Below are positions 34,852 to 45,253 of a stretch of 64,000 nucleotides of DNA, one piece after another. How positions within the stretch are numbered: the first letter of the stretch is position 1; every line of letters begins with the position of its first letter. The DNA lies in contig NZ_PIUM01000001.1 of NCBI RefSeq assembly GCF_002845745.1, forward strand, positions 393,963 to 457,962, in the 5' to 3' direction. Below the pieces are notes generated by a model that was given only the letters and a program-made list of their open reading frames with translations, was not told the origin of the DNA and made no database searches. The DNA is from Telmatospirillum siberiense (GTDB taxonomy: Bacteria; Pseudomonadota; Alphaproteobacteria; Rhodospirillales; Magnetospirillaceae). The position numbers and the translations under genes are program-made.

Positions 34852-36822
34852 ATGGCGGATGGTACTTTGATTCCGGTGGCGGCGGATTTCGCCGCCCAGG
34901 CTCATGTCGATGCGGCTGGGTATGAGCGTCTCTATCGATCGTCTGTGGAAGATCCGGAAGGGTTTTGGCGCGAACAGGCGCGGGCTATCGACTGGATCCG
35001 GCAGCCGACGCTGATCAAGGAGACGAGTTTCTCTGCCGGCGATGTGCATATCCGGTGGTTTTCCGATGGCACTCTGAACGCCTCGGTGAATTGCCTCGAT
35101 CGTCACCTGCCGGCCAAGGCCGATAAGCCGGCCATCCTTTGGGAGGGCGATGAGCCTGGGGAAAGCCGGACCGTCACCTGGCGGGAACTGCATGACAGGG
35201 TCAACCGTCTGGCCAACGCCCTGAAAGGCTTCGGCGTCGGCAAGGGGGACTTCGTGACCATCTATCTGCCGGTCATTCCGGAAGTGCTGGTCGCCATGCT
35301 CGCCTGTGTTCGCATCGGCGCGGTCCATTCCGTAGTGTTCAGCGGCTTTTCCGCGGAATCGCTGGCGGGGCGGGTTGCCGATTGCCGGGCGAAGCTGTTG
35401 ATCACCGCCGACGAGGGGCACCGCGGGGGACGCGTCCTTCCCCTGAAGCGCCAAGCCGACGCCGCCCTGGCCGGTATCTCGCATCAGGTCGACCATGTGG
35501 TGGTCGTGCGCCGTTCGGGTGCCGACGTTTCCTTCACGCCGGGCCGCGATCACTGGTATGACGAGATCGTCGAAGCCGCCGATCCCGTTTGCCCGCCGGA
35601 GGAAGTCGGGGCGGAGGATCCGTTATTCGTGCTTTACACGTCCGGTTCGACGGGAAAGCCGAAAGGGCTGGTGCACACCACCGGAGGATATCTGGTCCAT
35701 GTGGCGACCAGTTGGAAAAACATTTTCGACTATCACGATGGCGATATCCATTGGTGCACGGCCGACGTCGGCTGGGTGACGGCCCATTCCTACAAGATTT
35801 ACGGGCCAATGCTGAACGGCGCGACCATCGTCATGTTCGAAGGTGTCCCGACGTGGCCGGATCACTCGCGCTGGTGGTCGATCATCGAGAAGCTGAAGGT
35901 TTCCATTTTCTATACCGCGCCAACGGCCATCCGGTCGCTGATGCGTGACGGCGAGGCCCCGGTCCGGAAACACGACCTGTCGTCCTTGCGGGTGCTGGGA
36001 TCGGTCGGTGAACCGATCAATCCGGACGCCTGGACCTGGTATCACCGGGTCATCGGCGGCGGACGCTGCCCGATCGTCGATAATTACTGGCAGACGGAAA
36101 CAGGCGCCGTGATGCTGGTCCCCCTGCCGGGCGCCACGCCGTTGAAACCGGGGGCCGCGGCCAAGCCCTACTTCGGTATCCGTCCCGTGCTGCTCGACGC
36201 CGGAGGCAAGCCCGTCGAAGGGACGGGGACCGGAAATCTTTGCTTCGCCGAGTCCTGGCCGGCCCAGGCGCGGACGATCCTGCATGATCACGAGCGCTTT
36301 CTGAATACCTATTTCTCGCCTTATCCCGGCCATTTCTTCAGTGGCGACGGGGCAAAGCGGGACGAGGACGGCTATTACTGGATCGCCGGACGGGTCGACG
36401 ACGTCATCAACGTCTCCGGGCATCGCCTGGGGACCGTCGAATTGGAGAGCGCCATCGGATCCCATCCGGCGGTCGCCGAATCCGCCGTCGTCGGATTTCC
36501 GCACGAGATCAAGGGGCAGGGGGTCTTTGCCTATGTCACCTTGAAGGCCGATTTCGAGGAAACCGAGGCCCTGCGCCAGGAGATCGTCGATTGGGTCCGC
36601 CGTCGTATCGGACCCATCGCCACTCCCGACGTCATTCAATGGGCCGCCGCCTTGCCGAAGAACCGTGCCGGAAAAATCCTGCGCCGCATCTTGTCGAAGA
36701 TCGCCGCCAACGATTTCGCCAATTTCGGCGACGTGACCACCCTGGCCGAACCTGAGGTGGTGAACGACATCGTCGAGCGCCGCCGTCACGCCATCGGACA
36801 TATCCCGGAACTCGCATCCTAA
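34852..36822 (+). CDS. acs: Acetyl-CoA synthetase-like acyl-CoA ligase
   Basis: A 656-residue AMP-forming ligase of full Acs length. Landmarks are the N-terminal ACAS segment ([16 protein letters not shown]), P-loop [27 protein letters not shown], the acetate-pocket region [21 protein letters not shown] with the Trp that restricts acetyl/propionyl substrates, and the C-terminal catalytic Lys in [13 protein letters not shown]. It ends only 14 bp before the ssuA-like gene, so it heads or precedes a sulfur-uptake operon. That is unusual for a housekeeping Acs and leaves open a role on another small carboxylate. Confidence 0.87.
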   Translation: MADGTLIPVAADFAAQAHVDAAGYERLYRSSVEDPEGFWREQARAIDWIRQPTLIKETSFSAGDVHIRWFSDGTLNASVNCLDRHLPAKADKPAILWEGDEPGESRTVTWRELHDRVNRLANALKGFGVGKGDFVTIYLPVIPEVLVAMLACVRIGAVHSVVFSGFSAESLAGRVADCRAKLLITADEGHRGGRVLPLKRQADAALAGISHQVDHVVVVRRSGADVSFTPGRDHWYDEIVEAADPVCPPEEVGAEDPLFVLYTSGSTGKPKGLVHTTGGYLVHVATSWKNIFDYHDGDIHWCTADVGWVTAHSYKIYGPMLNGATIVMFEGVPTWPDHSRWWSIIEKLKVSIFYTAPTAIRSLMRDGEAPVRKHDLSSLRVLGSVGEPINPDAWTWYHRVIGGGRCPIVDNYWQTETGAVMLVPLPGATPLKPGAAAKPYFGIRPVLLDAGGKPVEGTGTGNLCFAESWPAQARTILHDHERFLNTYFSPYPGHFFSGDGAKRDEDGYYWIAGRVDDVINVSGHRLGTVELESAIGSHPAVAESAVVGFPHEIKGQGVFAYVTLKADFEETEALRQEIVDWVRRRIGPIATPDVIQWAAALPKNRAGKILRRILSKIAANDFANFGDVTTLAEPEVVNDIVERRRHAIGHIPELAS

Positions 36823-36836
36823 CGGAGGGTCAAGCC

Positions 36837-37826
36837 ATGTCTTTGCCAACATTCCTTCGCCCCATCGCCAGCGTCTTGCTGGGCGTCATCGCCACCACCA
36901 CCCTGGCCACGTCGGCGCGTGCCGCCGGGAAGCTTGATGAGATTCATATCGATTACGCCTATTACAGCCCGGTCAGCCTGGTTCTGAAGGAGAAAGGGTT
37001 CCTTGAGGAGGACCTGAAGAAGGACGGCATCGCCGTCAAATGGGTGTTGTCGCTGGGAAGCAACAAGGCGCTTGAGTTCCTCAACGCCAAGAGCCTTGAT
37101 TTCGGTTCGACCGCCGGTGGCGCCGCGCTTCTGGCCCGGATCAACGGCAATCCGGTGAAGTCGATCTATGTTTCGTCGAAGCCCGAATGGACGGCGCTGG
37201 TGACGCAGGGAAAATCTCCGATCCAGAAAGTGTCCGATCTGGCCGGCAAGAGGATTGCCGTAACCCGCGGCACCGATCCGCACATCTTCCTGATCCGGGC
37301 GTTGGCCGATTACGGCCTGACCGACAAGGACGTCAAACTGGTTCTGCTACAGCATCAGGACGGTCGTCTCGCGCTGCAGAAGGGTGACGTCGACGCCTGG
37401 GCCGGCCTGGATCCGTTGATGGCGCAGGCCGAGGTCGACGATGGCGCCCGCCTGTTTTACCGGAACGCCGAGAACAACACCTATGGCGTGCTGAACACGC
37501 GCGAAGACGTGATCAGCGATCATCCCGAACTGGTCGCCCGCGTCATCGCGGCCTATGAGAAAGCCCGGTCGTGGGCGCTCGCCCATCCGGCGGAATTGAA
37601 GAAGATCATAGCCGACAATGCCAAGATTTCCGAGGCGGTCGCCGCCCGGCAATTGGAGCGCACCGACCTTTCCAATCCGGTGATCGGGGATCGTCAGAAA
37701 GACACCATCCAGGCCGCCGGCCTGGCTCTCCAGCAGGCCGGCGTCATCCCTGCCGATGTCGATGTGCGGGCGGTCTCATCTGCCCTGATCGAGCCGAAGT
37801 TTACCAGCCGGATCGCGGTGAAGTGA
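36837..37826 (+). CDS. ssuA: Sulfonate-type ABC transporter substrate-binding protein (SsuA-like)
   Basis: A 329-residue periplasmic protein with a signal peptide ending around A-R-A-A (residues 28-31). The type-II binding fold of the SsuA/TauA/NrtA group is seen in YSPVSLVLKEKGFLEEDLKK, the substrate-loop region LGSNKALEFLNAKSLDFGSTAGGAALLARINGNPVK and the GTDPHIFLIRAL domain hinge. It probably binds an alkanesulfonate or related anion. The ribosome site GGAGG precedes the ATG, and a 4-bp overlap leads to the permease gene. Confidence 0.88.
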   Translation: MSLPTFLRPIASVLLGVIATTTLATSARAAGKLDEIHIDYAYYSPVSLVLKEKGFLEEDLKKDGIAVKWVLSLGSNKALEFLNAKSLDFGSTAGGAALLARINGNPVKSIYVSSKPEWTALVTQGKSPIQKVSDLAGKRIAVTRGTDPHIFLIRALADYGLTDKDVKLVLLQHQDGRLALQKGDVDAWAGLDPLMAQAEVDDGARLFYRNAENNTYGVLNTREDVISDHPELVARVIAAYEKARSWALAHPAELKKIIADNAKISEAVAARQLERTDLSNPVIGDRQKDTIQAAGLALQQAGVIPADVDVRAVSSALIEPKFTSRIAVK

Positions 37827-38710
37827 CCGTCACGCATCCTTCCGATCCCTACAACGAGGTGGCGCCGGCATCCTTGCCGGCGGTCACCGCGCCTTCGCGA
37901 CGGACCGGGGAGGAGGACGCTTCCGTTGTTTCGGCGAGACCGGGTCGTCGCTGGAACTGGCTGCTCGGCCTGATCGTGCCGGTCGGGTTGGCCGTGGGAT
38001 GGGAAATCGCCGTCGCCGCCGGCCTTGGCGATGGTCGTCTGCTGCCGCCCCCCTCGAAGATCATTGCGACCTTGTCCGCTTTGGCCGCCACGGGAGAATT
38101 GCTCAGCCATATTGTCGCAACCTTGTGCCGCGTCGCCCTCGGGTTCGTCTTCGGCGTGCTGGCGGGAACGTTCCTTGGGGCCTTGACCGGTTATTCGACC
38201 CTGGCGCGCGCGCTTCTCGATCCCACATTGCAGGCGTTGCGGGCCATTCCTTCGATCGCCTGGGTTCCGGTGTTCATCCTGTGGTTCGGTATCTTCGAGA
38301 CGTCGAAGGTGATCCTGATCGCCGTCGGCGTCTTCTTTCCCATCTATCTGGCCTTGTCCGGCGCCATTCTCGGTGTTGACCGCAAATTGGTGGAAGTGGC
38401 GAGGATCTTTCGTTTCTCCGGTCCCGAGATGGTTTGGCGGGTGTTGTTGCCGGCCACCTTGCCGGCCTATGTCATTGCGCTGAGAGCCGGTCTGGGCTTG
38501 GGGTGGATGTTCGTCGTCGCCGCCGAATTCATGGGGGCCAGCGAAGGGCTGGGCTTTCTGCTGGTCGATGGACAGATGACCGGCCGGCCGCAGACCGTGC
38601 TGGCTTCCATCGCCGTCTTCGCCGTCCTTGGTAAGCTCACCGATTGGCTGTTGGCTCAGGGTTCGCTCCGCTTTCTGCGCTGGCAGGACGGTTTCAATCC
38701 GACGGCCTAG
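37823..38710 (+). CDS. ssuC: Sulfonate-type ABC transporter permease (SsuC-like)
   Basis: A 295-residue inner-membrane protein of the BPD_transp_1 family with about six transmembrane segments after a 45-residue cytoplasmic N-terminus. The EAA loop that docks on the ATPase is seen near VARIFRFSGPEMVWRVLLPATLPAYVIALRAGLGLGW. GTG start at 37823 overlaps the previous stop (GTGA). The stop codon TAG (38708-38710) lies within a repeat element, see the entry at 38707; the protein length is nevertheless normal. Confidence 0.88.
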   Translation: MTVTHPSDPYNEVAPASLPAVTAPSRRTGEEDASVVSARPGRRWNWLLGLIVPVGLAVGWEIAVAAGLGDGRLLPPPSKIIATLSALAATGELLSHIVATLCRVALGFVFGVLAGTFLGALTGYSTLARALLDPTLQALRAIPSIAWVPVFILWFGIFETSKVILIAVGVFFPIYLALSGAILGVDRKLVEVARIFRFSGPEMVWRVLLPATLPAYVIALRAGLGLGWMFVVAAEFMGASEGLGFLLVDGQMTGRPQTVLASIAVFAVLGKLTDWLLAQGSLRFLRWQDGFNPTA

Positions 38711-38849
38711 TGCATTGAATTATTCAGATGATTCAATGCACTAGCTTCTGCAAGAGCGAAAAATCTCCGCTTTTTCAACGCTCAAGCGCCGCGCAGGCTG
38801 GAGTGCATAGACGAAATTGTTGAATCCTCTATTTGTGTCAATGCACTAG
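38707..38849. repeat. MITE-like palindromic element inside the ssu operon
   Basis: 143 bp bounded by the 12-bp terminal inverted repeats CTAGTGCATTGA (38707-38718) and TCAATGCACTAG (38838-38849). The left end also forms a perfect 14-bp-arm hairpin with a third copy (38707-38720 / 38731-38744). The centre has another weak stem (GAGCG...CGCTC). No reading frame is inside. The element supplies the permease stop codon and ends 9 bp before the ATPase start. Confidence 0.75.
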
Positions 38850-38858
38850 GGTGATCTC

Positions 38859-39635
38859 ATGCTGACGCTTTCAAATCTTTCGAAACGCTATTCCAACGGT
38901 CACTTGGCTCTTTCCGGCATCGATCTTTCGGTTGGGCCTGGAGAAATTTTGGGCGTCGTCGGGGGGAGCGGATGCGGCAAGAGCACCTTGCTTCGTCTCA
39001 TCTCGGGACTGGAGACGCCGAGCGACGGGCGCATCGAGATCGGAGGATCGCCGGTCAGCGGTCCGCGCGACGAGGTTGGTTTCGTATTCCAGGAGCCGCG
39101 CCTGATGCCGTGGCTGTCCATCGACGATAATGTGGCGTTCGGCATCCGCCACCTGGCGCGGGAAGAGCGGGATGTCCGGGTGAGGGAGGCGTTGGTCCGG
39201 GTCGGTTTGGCGGGATTTGCCGGTCATTGGCCGCGCGAACTGTCGGGCGGCATGGCTCAGCGCGCCGCCTTGGCCCGCGCCCTGGTGGGGCGGCCGCAGA
39301 TCCTGCTGCTGGATGAGCCGTTCAGCGCGCTGGATGCGCTGACCCGCAACGATCTGCAGGAACATCTGCTGGATCTTTGGGCCTATGATCGCCCGACCAT
39401 GGTGCTGGTGACGCATGATATCGAGGAGGCATTGGCCCTTTCCGACAGGATCGTCGTCATGCAGCCGGCCCCGGGGCGCGTCCAAGTGACCGTGACGCCG
39501 CCATTGTCCAGGCCGCGTGATCGTGCGAGCCTGGAATTTCAGGAGTGGAAGCGGCATCTGTTGGCCGAACTGCACCATTCGTTCGTCAGACCGGCGCGCC
39601 AGGGCGATGAGCGGTTCCCCGCCGCCGCCATCTGA
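38859..39635 (+). CDS. ssuB: Sulfonate-type ABC transporter ATP-binding protein (SsuB-like)
   Basis: A 258-residue ATPase. Walker A is GGSGCGKST (about 36-44), the Q-loop lies in VFQEPRLMPW, the signature is LSGGMAQRAALARAL, Walker B is ILLLDEPFSALD and the switch His is in VTHDIEEAL. It energises the SsuA/SsuC-like transporter. Expression may be reduced or altered by the MITE-like repeat between permease and ATPase genes. Spacing to the OsmC gene is 24 bp. Confidence 0.9.
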   Translation: MLTLSNLSKRYSNGHLALSGIDLSVGPGEILGVVGGSGCGKSTLLRLISGLETPSDGRIEIGGSPVSGPRDEVGFVFQEPRLMPWLSIDDNVAFGIRHLAREERDVRVREALVRVGLAGFAGHWPRELSGGMAQRAALARALVGRPQILLLDEPFSALDALTRNDLQEHLLDLWAYDRPTMVLVTHDIEEALALSDRIVVMQPAPGRVQVTVTPPLSRPRDRASLEFQEWKRHLLAELHHSFVRPARQGDERFPAAAI

Positions 39636-39659
39636 AGGCCGCTTCGGGAAGGAGCAAGA

Positions 39660-40172
39660 ATGAACGCCGAGGATCTACGCGCCCTGCAGGCGCCGTTGAA
39701 GGACAAATACCGAAATGACGCGGACTCCGCCGTCGTCACCCTGACGGCCAGGGGTGAATTGGACGAGGCGAAGATCGTCTGCAAGGTCGAAACCGGTCGC
39801 GCCCTGGTCGAAGCCGGCCTGCATCCGGCCACCGGTGGCGATGGCGGCGAGGCCTGCTCGGGCAACATGCTGCTCGAAGCCCTGGTGGCCTGCGCCGGGG
39901 TGACCTTGAAGGCGGTGGCGACGGCCCTGGGCATCACCTTGCGTGGCGGTACCGTCGCGGCCGAGGGGGATCTGGATTTTCGCGGCACGCTGGGGGTGGC
40001 CAGGGATGCGCCGGTCGGCTTCCGGGCCGTCCGCCTCCGGTTCGACCTGCAGACGGACGCGTCCGAAGAACAGGTCGCCTCGCTGGTCAAGCTGACCGAA
40101 CGCTACTGCGTCATCTATCAGACGCTGCGCAATCCGCCACCGCTTAGCCTGGATATCGACGTTCATGAGTGA
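39660..40172 (+). CDS. OsmC-family protein
   Basis: A 170-residue protein of the OsmC/Ohr fold. Two conserved cysteines are visible, in MLLEALVACAGVTLKAVA (about residue 79) and ERYCVIYQTL (about 151), the redox pair of the family. OsmC relatives reduce organic hydroperoxides, but several are found with sulfur-assimilation genes. Here it sits in an ABC-sulfonate/PLP operon and overlaps the next gene by 8 bp, so a sulfur-linked (persulfide or thiol) role is plausible. Confidence 0.83.
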   Translation: MNAEDLRALQAPLKDKYRNDADSAVVTLTARGELDEAKIVCKVETGRALVEAGLHPATGGDGGEACSGNMLLEALVACAGVTLKAVATALGITLRGGTVAAEGDLDFRGTLGVARDAPVGFRAVRLRFDLQTDASEEQVASLVKLTERYCVIYQTLRNPPPLSLDIDVHE

Positions 40173-41325
40173 TTGGAGCAAATTCCAGGCTGAGACCCTG
40201 GCCGCACAGGCGTTGGGCCTGATCGACGAGGCGAGCGGGGCGATCATCCCGGCGATCCATCCCTCGACCACCTATCTCCGCGATCCCGACAACGGCTATC
40301 GCCGGGGGCGGATCTATGCGCGGGCCGACAATCCCACTTTCGAGCAGGCCGGGGCCTTGCTCACGGCGCTGGAGGGCGGGGCGGACAGCCTGCTGTTCGC
40401 CTCCGGCATGGCGGCGGCGACCGCCGTGTTCCTGGCTCTTTCGCCCGGCGACCATGTGGTGGTGCCCAAGGTGATGTATTGGGCCTTCCGGGCCTGGCTG
40501 CATGAGACGGCGACCCATTGGGGGCTTCGGGTCGAGGAAGTCGACACCACGGATCTCGATGCGGTGCGTTCGGCCCTCCGACCCGGCGAGACCAGGCTGG
40601 TCTGGCTGGAGTCTCCCGCCAATCCGCTGTGGTCGGTGAGCGATATCGCCGCCATTGCCGATCTCGCCCATCGGGCCGGAGCCCGGCTTGCCGTCGATTC
40701 CACCGTCGCCACGCCGGTCTTCACCCGGCCGCTGGATTTGGGCGCCGATATCGTCATGCATTCGGCGACAAAGTATCTGAACGGTCATTCCGACGTGGTG
40801 GCCGGCACCCTGACGACGGCGAAGCAGGATGAGTTCTGGGCGCGGATTCGCCAGGTTCTGGTGCGCCACGGCGGTATTCTGGGACCCTTCGAGGCCTGGC
40901 TTCTGCAACGGGGCATGCGGACCCTGTTCGTCCGTGTGAAGGCCGCCGCCGCCAGTGCCCAGCGTTTGGCCGAGCGTCTGGCCGCCCACGGGAAGGTAAG
41001 CGCCGTGCTTTATCCCGGACTGCCCGGTTTTCCCGGCCATGATCTGGCCGCGCGGCAGATGCGGGGCGGCTTCGGCGCCATGCTGTCGATCAGGGTCAAG
41101 GCCGGAGAGGCGGCCGCCATCGGCACCGCGGCCAATGTGGATCTGTGGAAGCGGGCGACGTCGCTGGGTGGCGTCGAAAGCCTGATCGAACACCGTGCCA
41201 GCATCGAGGGGCCGTCTTCGCCGGTGCCGTCCGATCTCTTGCGCCTGTCGGTCGGACTGGAAGCGGCGGACGATCTGTTCGACGATCTGGATCAGGCCTT
41301 GCGGCGGGCGGGAGAGCGGGCATGA
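40165..41325 (+). CDS. Trans-sulfuration PLP enzyme (cystathionine gamma-synthase/lyase family)
   Basis: A 386-residue fold-type I PLP enzyme. The PLP-lysine is in [17 protein letters not shown] (about residue 202). YARADNPT near residue 50 matches Y-S/A-R-x-x-[14 protein letters not shown] is the phosphate loop, and [18 protein letters not shown] is the usual C-terminus. Reaction specificity (cystathionine synthase, lyase or methionine gamma-lyase) cannot be set from sequence. It overlaps both neighbours, so it is tightly coupled to the OsmC and OAH-sulfhydrylase genes. Confidence 0.87.
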   Translation: MSDWSKFQAETLAAQALGLIDEASGAIIPAIHPSTTYLRDPDNGYRRGRIYARADNPTFEQAGALLTALEGGADSLLFASGMAAATAVFLALSPGDHVVVPKVMYWAFRAWLHETATHWGLRVEEVDTTDLDAVRSALRPGETRLVWLESPANPLWSVSDIAAIADLAHRAGARLAVDSTVATPVFTRPLDLGADIVMHSATKYLNGHSDVVAGTLTTAKQDEFWARIRQVLVRHGGILGPFEAWLLQRGMRTLFVRVKAAAASAQRLAERLAAHGKVSAVLYPGLPGFPGHDLAARQMRGGFGAMLSIRVKAGEAAAIGTAANVDLWKRATSLGGVESLIEHRASIEGPSSPVPSDLLRLSVGLEAADDLFDDLDQALRRAGERA

Positions 41326-43124
41326 CGACGATGGACGGTCCTCTCGTCTATTCCGACGCCAAGCTGCGCCGGATCCTTTCCTCGGTGCGGACCATCGCCA
41401 TGGTGGGAGCTTCGGCCAACTGGAACCGGCCCAGCTATTTCGTCATGAAGTATCTGCAAAGCAAGGGTTACCGGGTGATTCCGGTCAATCCCGGCCTGGC
41501 CGGCCAGCAGTTGCAGGGCGAGACGGTCTATGCCCGCCTGGCCGATATCCCCGATCCGGTCGACATGGTTGACGTGTTCCGCGCCGCGGATGCCGTACCG
41601 GGCATCGTCGAGGAGGCCATCGCCATCAAGGCCAGGGTGGTCTGGATGCAGTTGGGCGTGCGCCATGACGCGGCCGCCGCCAATGCGGAGGCCGCCGGAC
41701 TGGAGGTGGTGATGGACCGCTGCCCGAAGATCGAGTTCGGTCGTTTGGGCGGAGAACTGTCGTGGAGCGGGGTCAACACCGGCCTGATTCTCAATCGCGC
41801 CCCGCAGGCGCCGACCGACCGTCACCGCAAGGAACGGCCGCTTCCCTCCCGCAATATGGATTATGGGTTTGAAACCAAGGCCATCCATTCCGGCGCCGCG
41901 CCCGATCCGACCACTGGGGCCCGCATCACGCCGATTTTCCAGACGGCGTCCTATGTCTTCGAAGATGTCGAGCATGCTGCGTCGCTGTTCAATCTGCACA
42001 ATTTCGGAAATCTCTATTCCCGGCTGACCAATCCCACGGTTTCAGTGCTGGAGGAGCGCGTCGCCACCCTGGAGGGCGGACGCGCCGCCGTGGCCGCCGC
42101 CTCGGGGCATGCCGCCCAGTTTCTGACCTTTTTCACTCTTCTGGAGCCGGGCGACGAATTCCTGGCGTCGCGCAATCTTTACGGCGGCTCGCTGACCCAG
42201 TTCGGGCTTTCCTTCAAGAAGCTGGGCTGGAGCTGCCATTTCGTCGACCCCACCGATCCGGAGAACTTTCGCCGGGCGCTGACGCCGAAATGCAAAGCCA
42301 TCTTCGTGGAAAGCCTGGCCAATCCGGGCGGTGTCGTGGTCGATCTGGAAGGCGTGGCGAAGGTCGCCCATGAGGCGGGCATTCCCTTCATCGTCGACAA
42401 CACGCTGGCGACGCCTTTTCTCTGCCGCCCCTTCGACTGGGGGGCCGACATCGTCTGCCACTCGACCACCAAATTCCTGGCGGGACATGGCAATTCCCTG
42501 GGCGGCGTGGTGGTCGAGTCGGGGCGGTTCGACTGGGCGCAGAACGACAAGTTTCCCTCGATGAGCCAGCCGGAGCCGGCTTATCACGGCCTGAACTTTT
42601 ACGAGACCTTCGGCGATTTCGGCTTCACCACCAAGGCACGCGCCGTGGCGCTCAGGGATTTCGGTCCGGCCTTGGCCCCGATGAACGCCTTTCTGACCCT
42701 GACCGGCATCGAGACCTTGCCGCTGCGCATGGAACGCCACGTCGCCAACGCGCAAGCCGTCGCCGAATTCCTGGAGGGCCATCCCGCCGTCGCCTGGGTG
42801 TCCTACGCCGGACTGCCGTCCAGCCGTTTTCACGATCTGGCGAAAAAATACATGCCGAAAGGGGCGGGGGCGGTCTTCACCTTCGGCGTCAAGGGCGGCT
42901 ATGAGGCGGGAATCAAGGTCGTCGAGAGTGTCCGGCTGTTTTCCCATCTGGCCAATGTCGGCGATACCCGCAGCCTGATCCTGCATCCCGCCTCGACCAC
43001 CCATCGGCAATTGACCGACGAGCAGCGGCTGGCGGCGGGAGCGGGACCGGATGTGGTCCGTCTGTCGGTCGGACTGGAGACCGCCGGTGATTTGATCCGC
43101 GATCTCGACCAGGCGCTGGCATAG
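41322..43124 (+). CDS. CoA-binding domain fused to O-acetylhomoserine sulfhydrylase
   Basis: A 600-residue fusion. Residues about 1-140 are a YccU/CoA-binding-2 Rossmann domain ([67 protein letters not shown]). After a short linker, residues about 172-600 are a complete MetY/OAH sulfhydrylase: [41 protein letters not shown] and the PLP-Lys in [12 protein letters not shown]. The enzyme would make homocysteine from O-acetylhomoserine and sulfide (or methionine from methanethiol). The two parts are normally separate proteins. The start at 41322 overlaps the previous stop (ATGA). Confidence 0.88.
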   Translation: MTTMDGPLVYSDAKLRRILSSVRTIAMVGASANWNRPSYFVMKYLQSKGYRVIPVNPGLAGQQLQGETVYARLADIPDPVDMVDVFRAADAVPGIVEEAIAIKARVVWMQLGVRHDAAAANAEAAGLEVVMDRCPKIEFGRLGGELSWSGVNTGLILNRAPQAPTDRHRKERPLPSRNMDYGFETKAIHSGAAPDPTTGARITPIFQTASYVFEDVEHAASLFNLHNFGNLYSRLTNPTVSVLEERVATLEGGRAAVAAASGHAAQFLTFFTLLEPGDEFLASRNLYGGSLTQFGLSFKKLGWSCHFVDPTDPENFRRALTPKCKAIFVESLANPGGVVVDLEGVAKVAHEAGIPFIVDNTLATPFLCRPFDWGADIVCHSTTKFLAGHGNSLGGVVVESGRFDWAQNDKFPSMSQPEPAYHGLNFYETFGDFGFTTKARAVALRDFGPALAPMNAFLTLTGIETLPLRMERHVANAQAVAEFLEGHPAVAWVSYAGLPSSRFHDLAKKYMPKGAGAVFTFGVKGGYEAGIKVVESVRLFSHLANVGDTRSLILHPASTTHRQLTDEQRLAAGAGPDVVRLSVGLETAGDLIRDLDQALA

Positions 43125-43180
43125 CGGCAAGCCTCCGAGGTATGTCGGGAAAACCCATGCGACGGTTGGAGTCCCCGCCT

Positions 43181-44476
43181 CTACGCATCCCCTTTGATTT
43201 TAGCGATGAAGTCATCGACTTGCCGGCGCAGTTCGTCGGCTTGGCCGGCCAGATGGACGGCGGCGGTGGAAATAGACCTGGCTTCGCCGCTGGTGCCGTC
43301 CGTCGCAGTCCTGACCGTTCCCACCGCTTCCGAGACGGAACTGGTGCCGACGGCCGCTTCCGCCACGTTGCGGGAGATCTCATTGGTTACCGCGTTTTGT
43401 TCCTCGACGGCTCCGGCGACGGCGGTCGAGGTTTCCTGGATCTGGCTGATGCTTCTTACAATATCGCGGATCGCCTCGGCCGCGGCGTCCGAGGTGGCGC
43501 GAATATGGGTGACCTGGGCCGCGATCTCGTCCGTGGCTTTGGCCGTTTGATTGGCGAGAGTCTTGACCTCTCCGGCGACGACGGCGAACCCCTTGCCGGC
43601 TTCACCGGCTCTGGCCGCCTCGATGGTGGCGTTCAAGGCCAGCAGATTGGTCTGGCTGGCGATGCTTTGGATCAGGGCGACGATATTGCCGATTTCCGAG
43701 GCCGCGGCGCCCAGTTCGCCGACGGTGCGATCGGTTCGCTCGGCGATGGCGACGGCTTCCGATGAAATTCGGGTGGCCGTGGCGGTTTGACGATTGATCT
43801 CGCCGAAGGATGCCGCCAGCTCTTCGGCGGCGCTGGCCACCGTCTGGACGTTGACCGAGGCCTCTTCCGCGGCTGCGGCGGAGGTCAGCGCTTGTTCGGC
43901 GGTCATTTCGGCGGTGCCCAGCAATGTCCTCGCGTTGGTTTGCAGCTGTTCCGAGGCGGACGAGACGTTTTGGACGATGCGGCGGACGTTATCCTCGGCG
44001 AAGCGCAGGGCCTCGTGGTCGCGTTCGGCCATCAGTTCGAGCGAATGGTTGATGGTCAAGGCATAACGGGAGAAATCCCCGCGCAGGCCGGTCGGCACGA
44101 TCTTGCGGTAATATTGCCGTTGATTGGCCTTTCCCATGGCCGCCTGAGCTTCGCGGCAGAAAGCCTCGGTCAGGTCGAGAAGGCGGTTGATGTTGCGCAG
44201 CATCGCCCCCATGTTGCCGGTTCCGCGAATTCCGTGGATGCGGACCCCCAATTTTCCTTGCGCCGCCGCCGCGCAGACGGCCATGGCCTTTTCGATGCTG
44301 GCGTTGGCGCGCGTGAGGTTTTTGAGGAGCACGAGCGTCGGGACCAGGATGACCAGGGCGGACGCCGCGGCCACCCATTGCTGGAGAAGTCCGCATCCGG
44401 CCATCTGCAATATGCAAAGGCCGAGGGTGATCTTGCCGCAGAGAAGGGCTTTAGAGACTGAGGACAAATTCGTCAT
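43181..44476 (-). CDS. Membrane methyl-accepting chemotaxis protein (partner of split Aer)
   Basis: A 431-residue receptor with two adjacent transmembrane helices (about residues 10-28 and 32-52) and no periplasmic domain. A HAMP-like region (about 55-140) is followed by a full signalling domain with tip [37 protein letters not shown] (about 270-306). It overlaps by 26 bp the upstream gene for a stand-alone Aer-type PAS protein, so the pair resembles an Aer aerotaxis receptor split into two polypeptides. No pentapeptide for CheR docking is seen at the C-terminus. Confidence 0.9.
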   Translation of the reverse strand: MTNLSSVSKALLCGKITLGLCILQMAGCGLLQQWVAAASALVILVPTLVLLKNLTRANASIEKAMAVCAAAAQGKLGVRIHGIRGTGNMGAMLRNINRLLDLTEAFCREAQAAMGKANQRQYYRKIVPTGLRGDFSRYALTINHSLELMAERDHEALRFAEDNVRRIVQNVSSASEQLQTNARTLLGTAEMTAEQALTSAAAAEEASVNVQTVASAAEELAASFGEINRQTATATRISSEAVAIAERTDRTVGELGAAASEIGNIVALIQSIASQTNLLALNATIEAARAGEAGKGFAVVAGEVKTLANQTAKATDEIAAQVTHIRATSDAAAEAIRDIVRSISQIQETSTAVAGAVEEQNAVTNEISRNVAEAAVGTSSVSEAVGTVRTATDGTSGEARSISTAAVHLAGQADELRRQVDDFIAKIKGDA

Positions 44477-44975
44477 AATTCTTTCCCTCGCCCTTCAGGA
44501 CCTCGTTCAGCAGACGCGATGATGCCTCAAGACCATCCTTGCTGCTGGCGTGGCTGCGTTCGGCATCGAACAATTTTTTATAAAGCGGTTCCAATTTCTT
44601 GATCACGTCGCGGCGTGGCACCCGGCGATTGGAATGGTAGCCGATGATGTCACCATTCGGATCGAGGTCGGGGGTGACATGGGCGAAGACCCAGTAATGA
44701 TCTCCGTTTTTCGCCAGATTATTAATATAGACGAAAACCTCTTCGCCGTGTCCCAGCATGTCCCACATCAGCTTGAACAGACAGCGGGGTGTATCGGGGT
44801 GGCGCACGATGCTGTGCGGCTGTCCTTTTGCCTCGGTTTCGGTATAACCGGAGACGCCGATAAAAACGTCGTTCACATAGGTGATCCGACCGGTCTTGTC
44901 GGTTTTGCTGACGATCAGTTCGTTTTCGGGAAAGGTTTTTTCACGACCTGTCATCGGACGGCTTTCCTGCGCCAT
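44451..44975 (-). CDS. Stand-alone Aer-type PAS sensor
   Basis: A 174-residue soluble protein. The PAS domain (about residues 18-125) has the Aer signature [46 protein letters not shown] and [14 protein letters not shown], the region that binds FAD in Aer. A C-terminal helix follows. It probably senses redox state and signals through the membrane receptor encoded immediately downstream (26-bp overlap). Confidence 0.88.
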   Translation of the reverse strand: MAQESRPMTGREKTFPENELIVSKTDKTGRITYVNDVFIGVSGYTETEAKGQPHSIVRHPDTPRCLFKLMWDMLGHGEEVFVYINNLAKNGDHYWVFAHVTPDLDPNGDIIGYHSNRRVPRRDVIKKLEPLYKKLFDAERSHASSKDGLEASSRLLNEVLKGEGKNYDEFVLSL

Positions 44976-45201
44976 GGGGTTCCCTCGATGCTGGTGACGT
45001 CTGGGACCGGCGCACGAAGCGCAGGCTCATGTCCGATGTAATCCAGGGAGACGTTGCCGGCAGTCCCGGAATGGGGACCTCTATGCAAATAATTATCCGT
45101 TGATAACAGTTGTGCCGTGAATGATGATGCGGGGCACCACGGGGCCATGTCGTCGGAGACGCTTCTGTTACGGATACTCTAGTGGGCCAACTTATTGAAG
45201 T

Positions 45202-45253
45202 GTGGTGAAAATCTGACGGATGGCGGGGGCACCATCCGTCAGATTTTCACCAC
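45202..45253 (-). terminator. Perfect 22-bp inverted repeat at the end of the Cache receptor gene
   Basis: Arms 45202-45223 and 45232-45253 are exact complements with an 8-nt loop (CGGGGGCA). The right arm touches the stop codon (45253-45255). A stem this long without a U-tract could terminate or stabilise the 3' end; it may also derive from an insertion event. Confidence 0.65.

Noticed and set aside
40000..41400. SAM or other sulfur riboswitch before the trans-sulfuration genes
   Set aside because: The genes overlap; there is no leader region to hold one.
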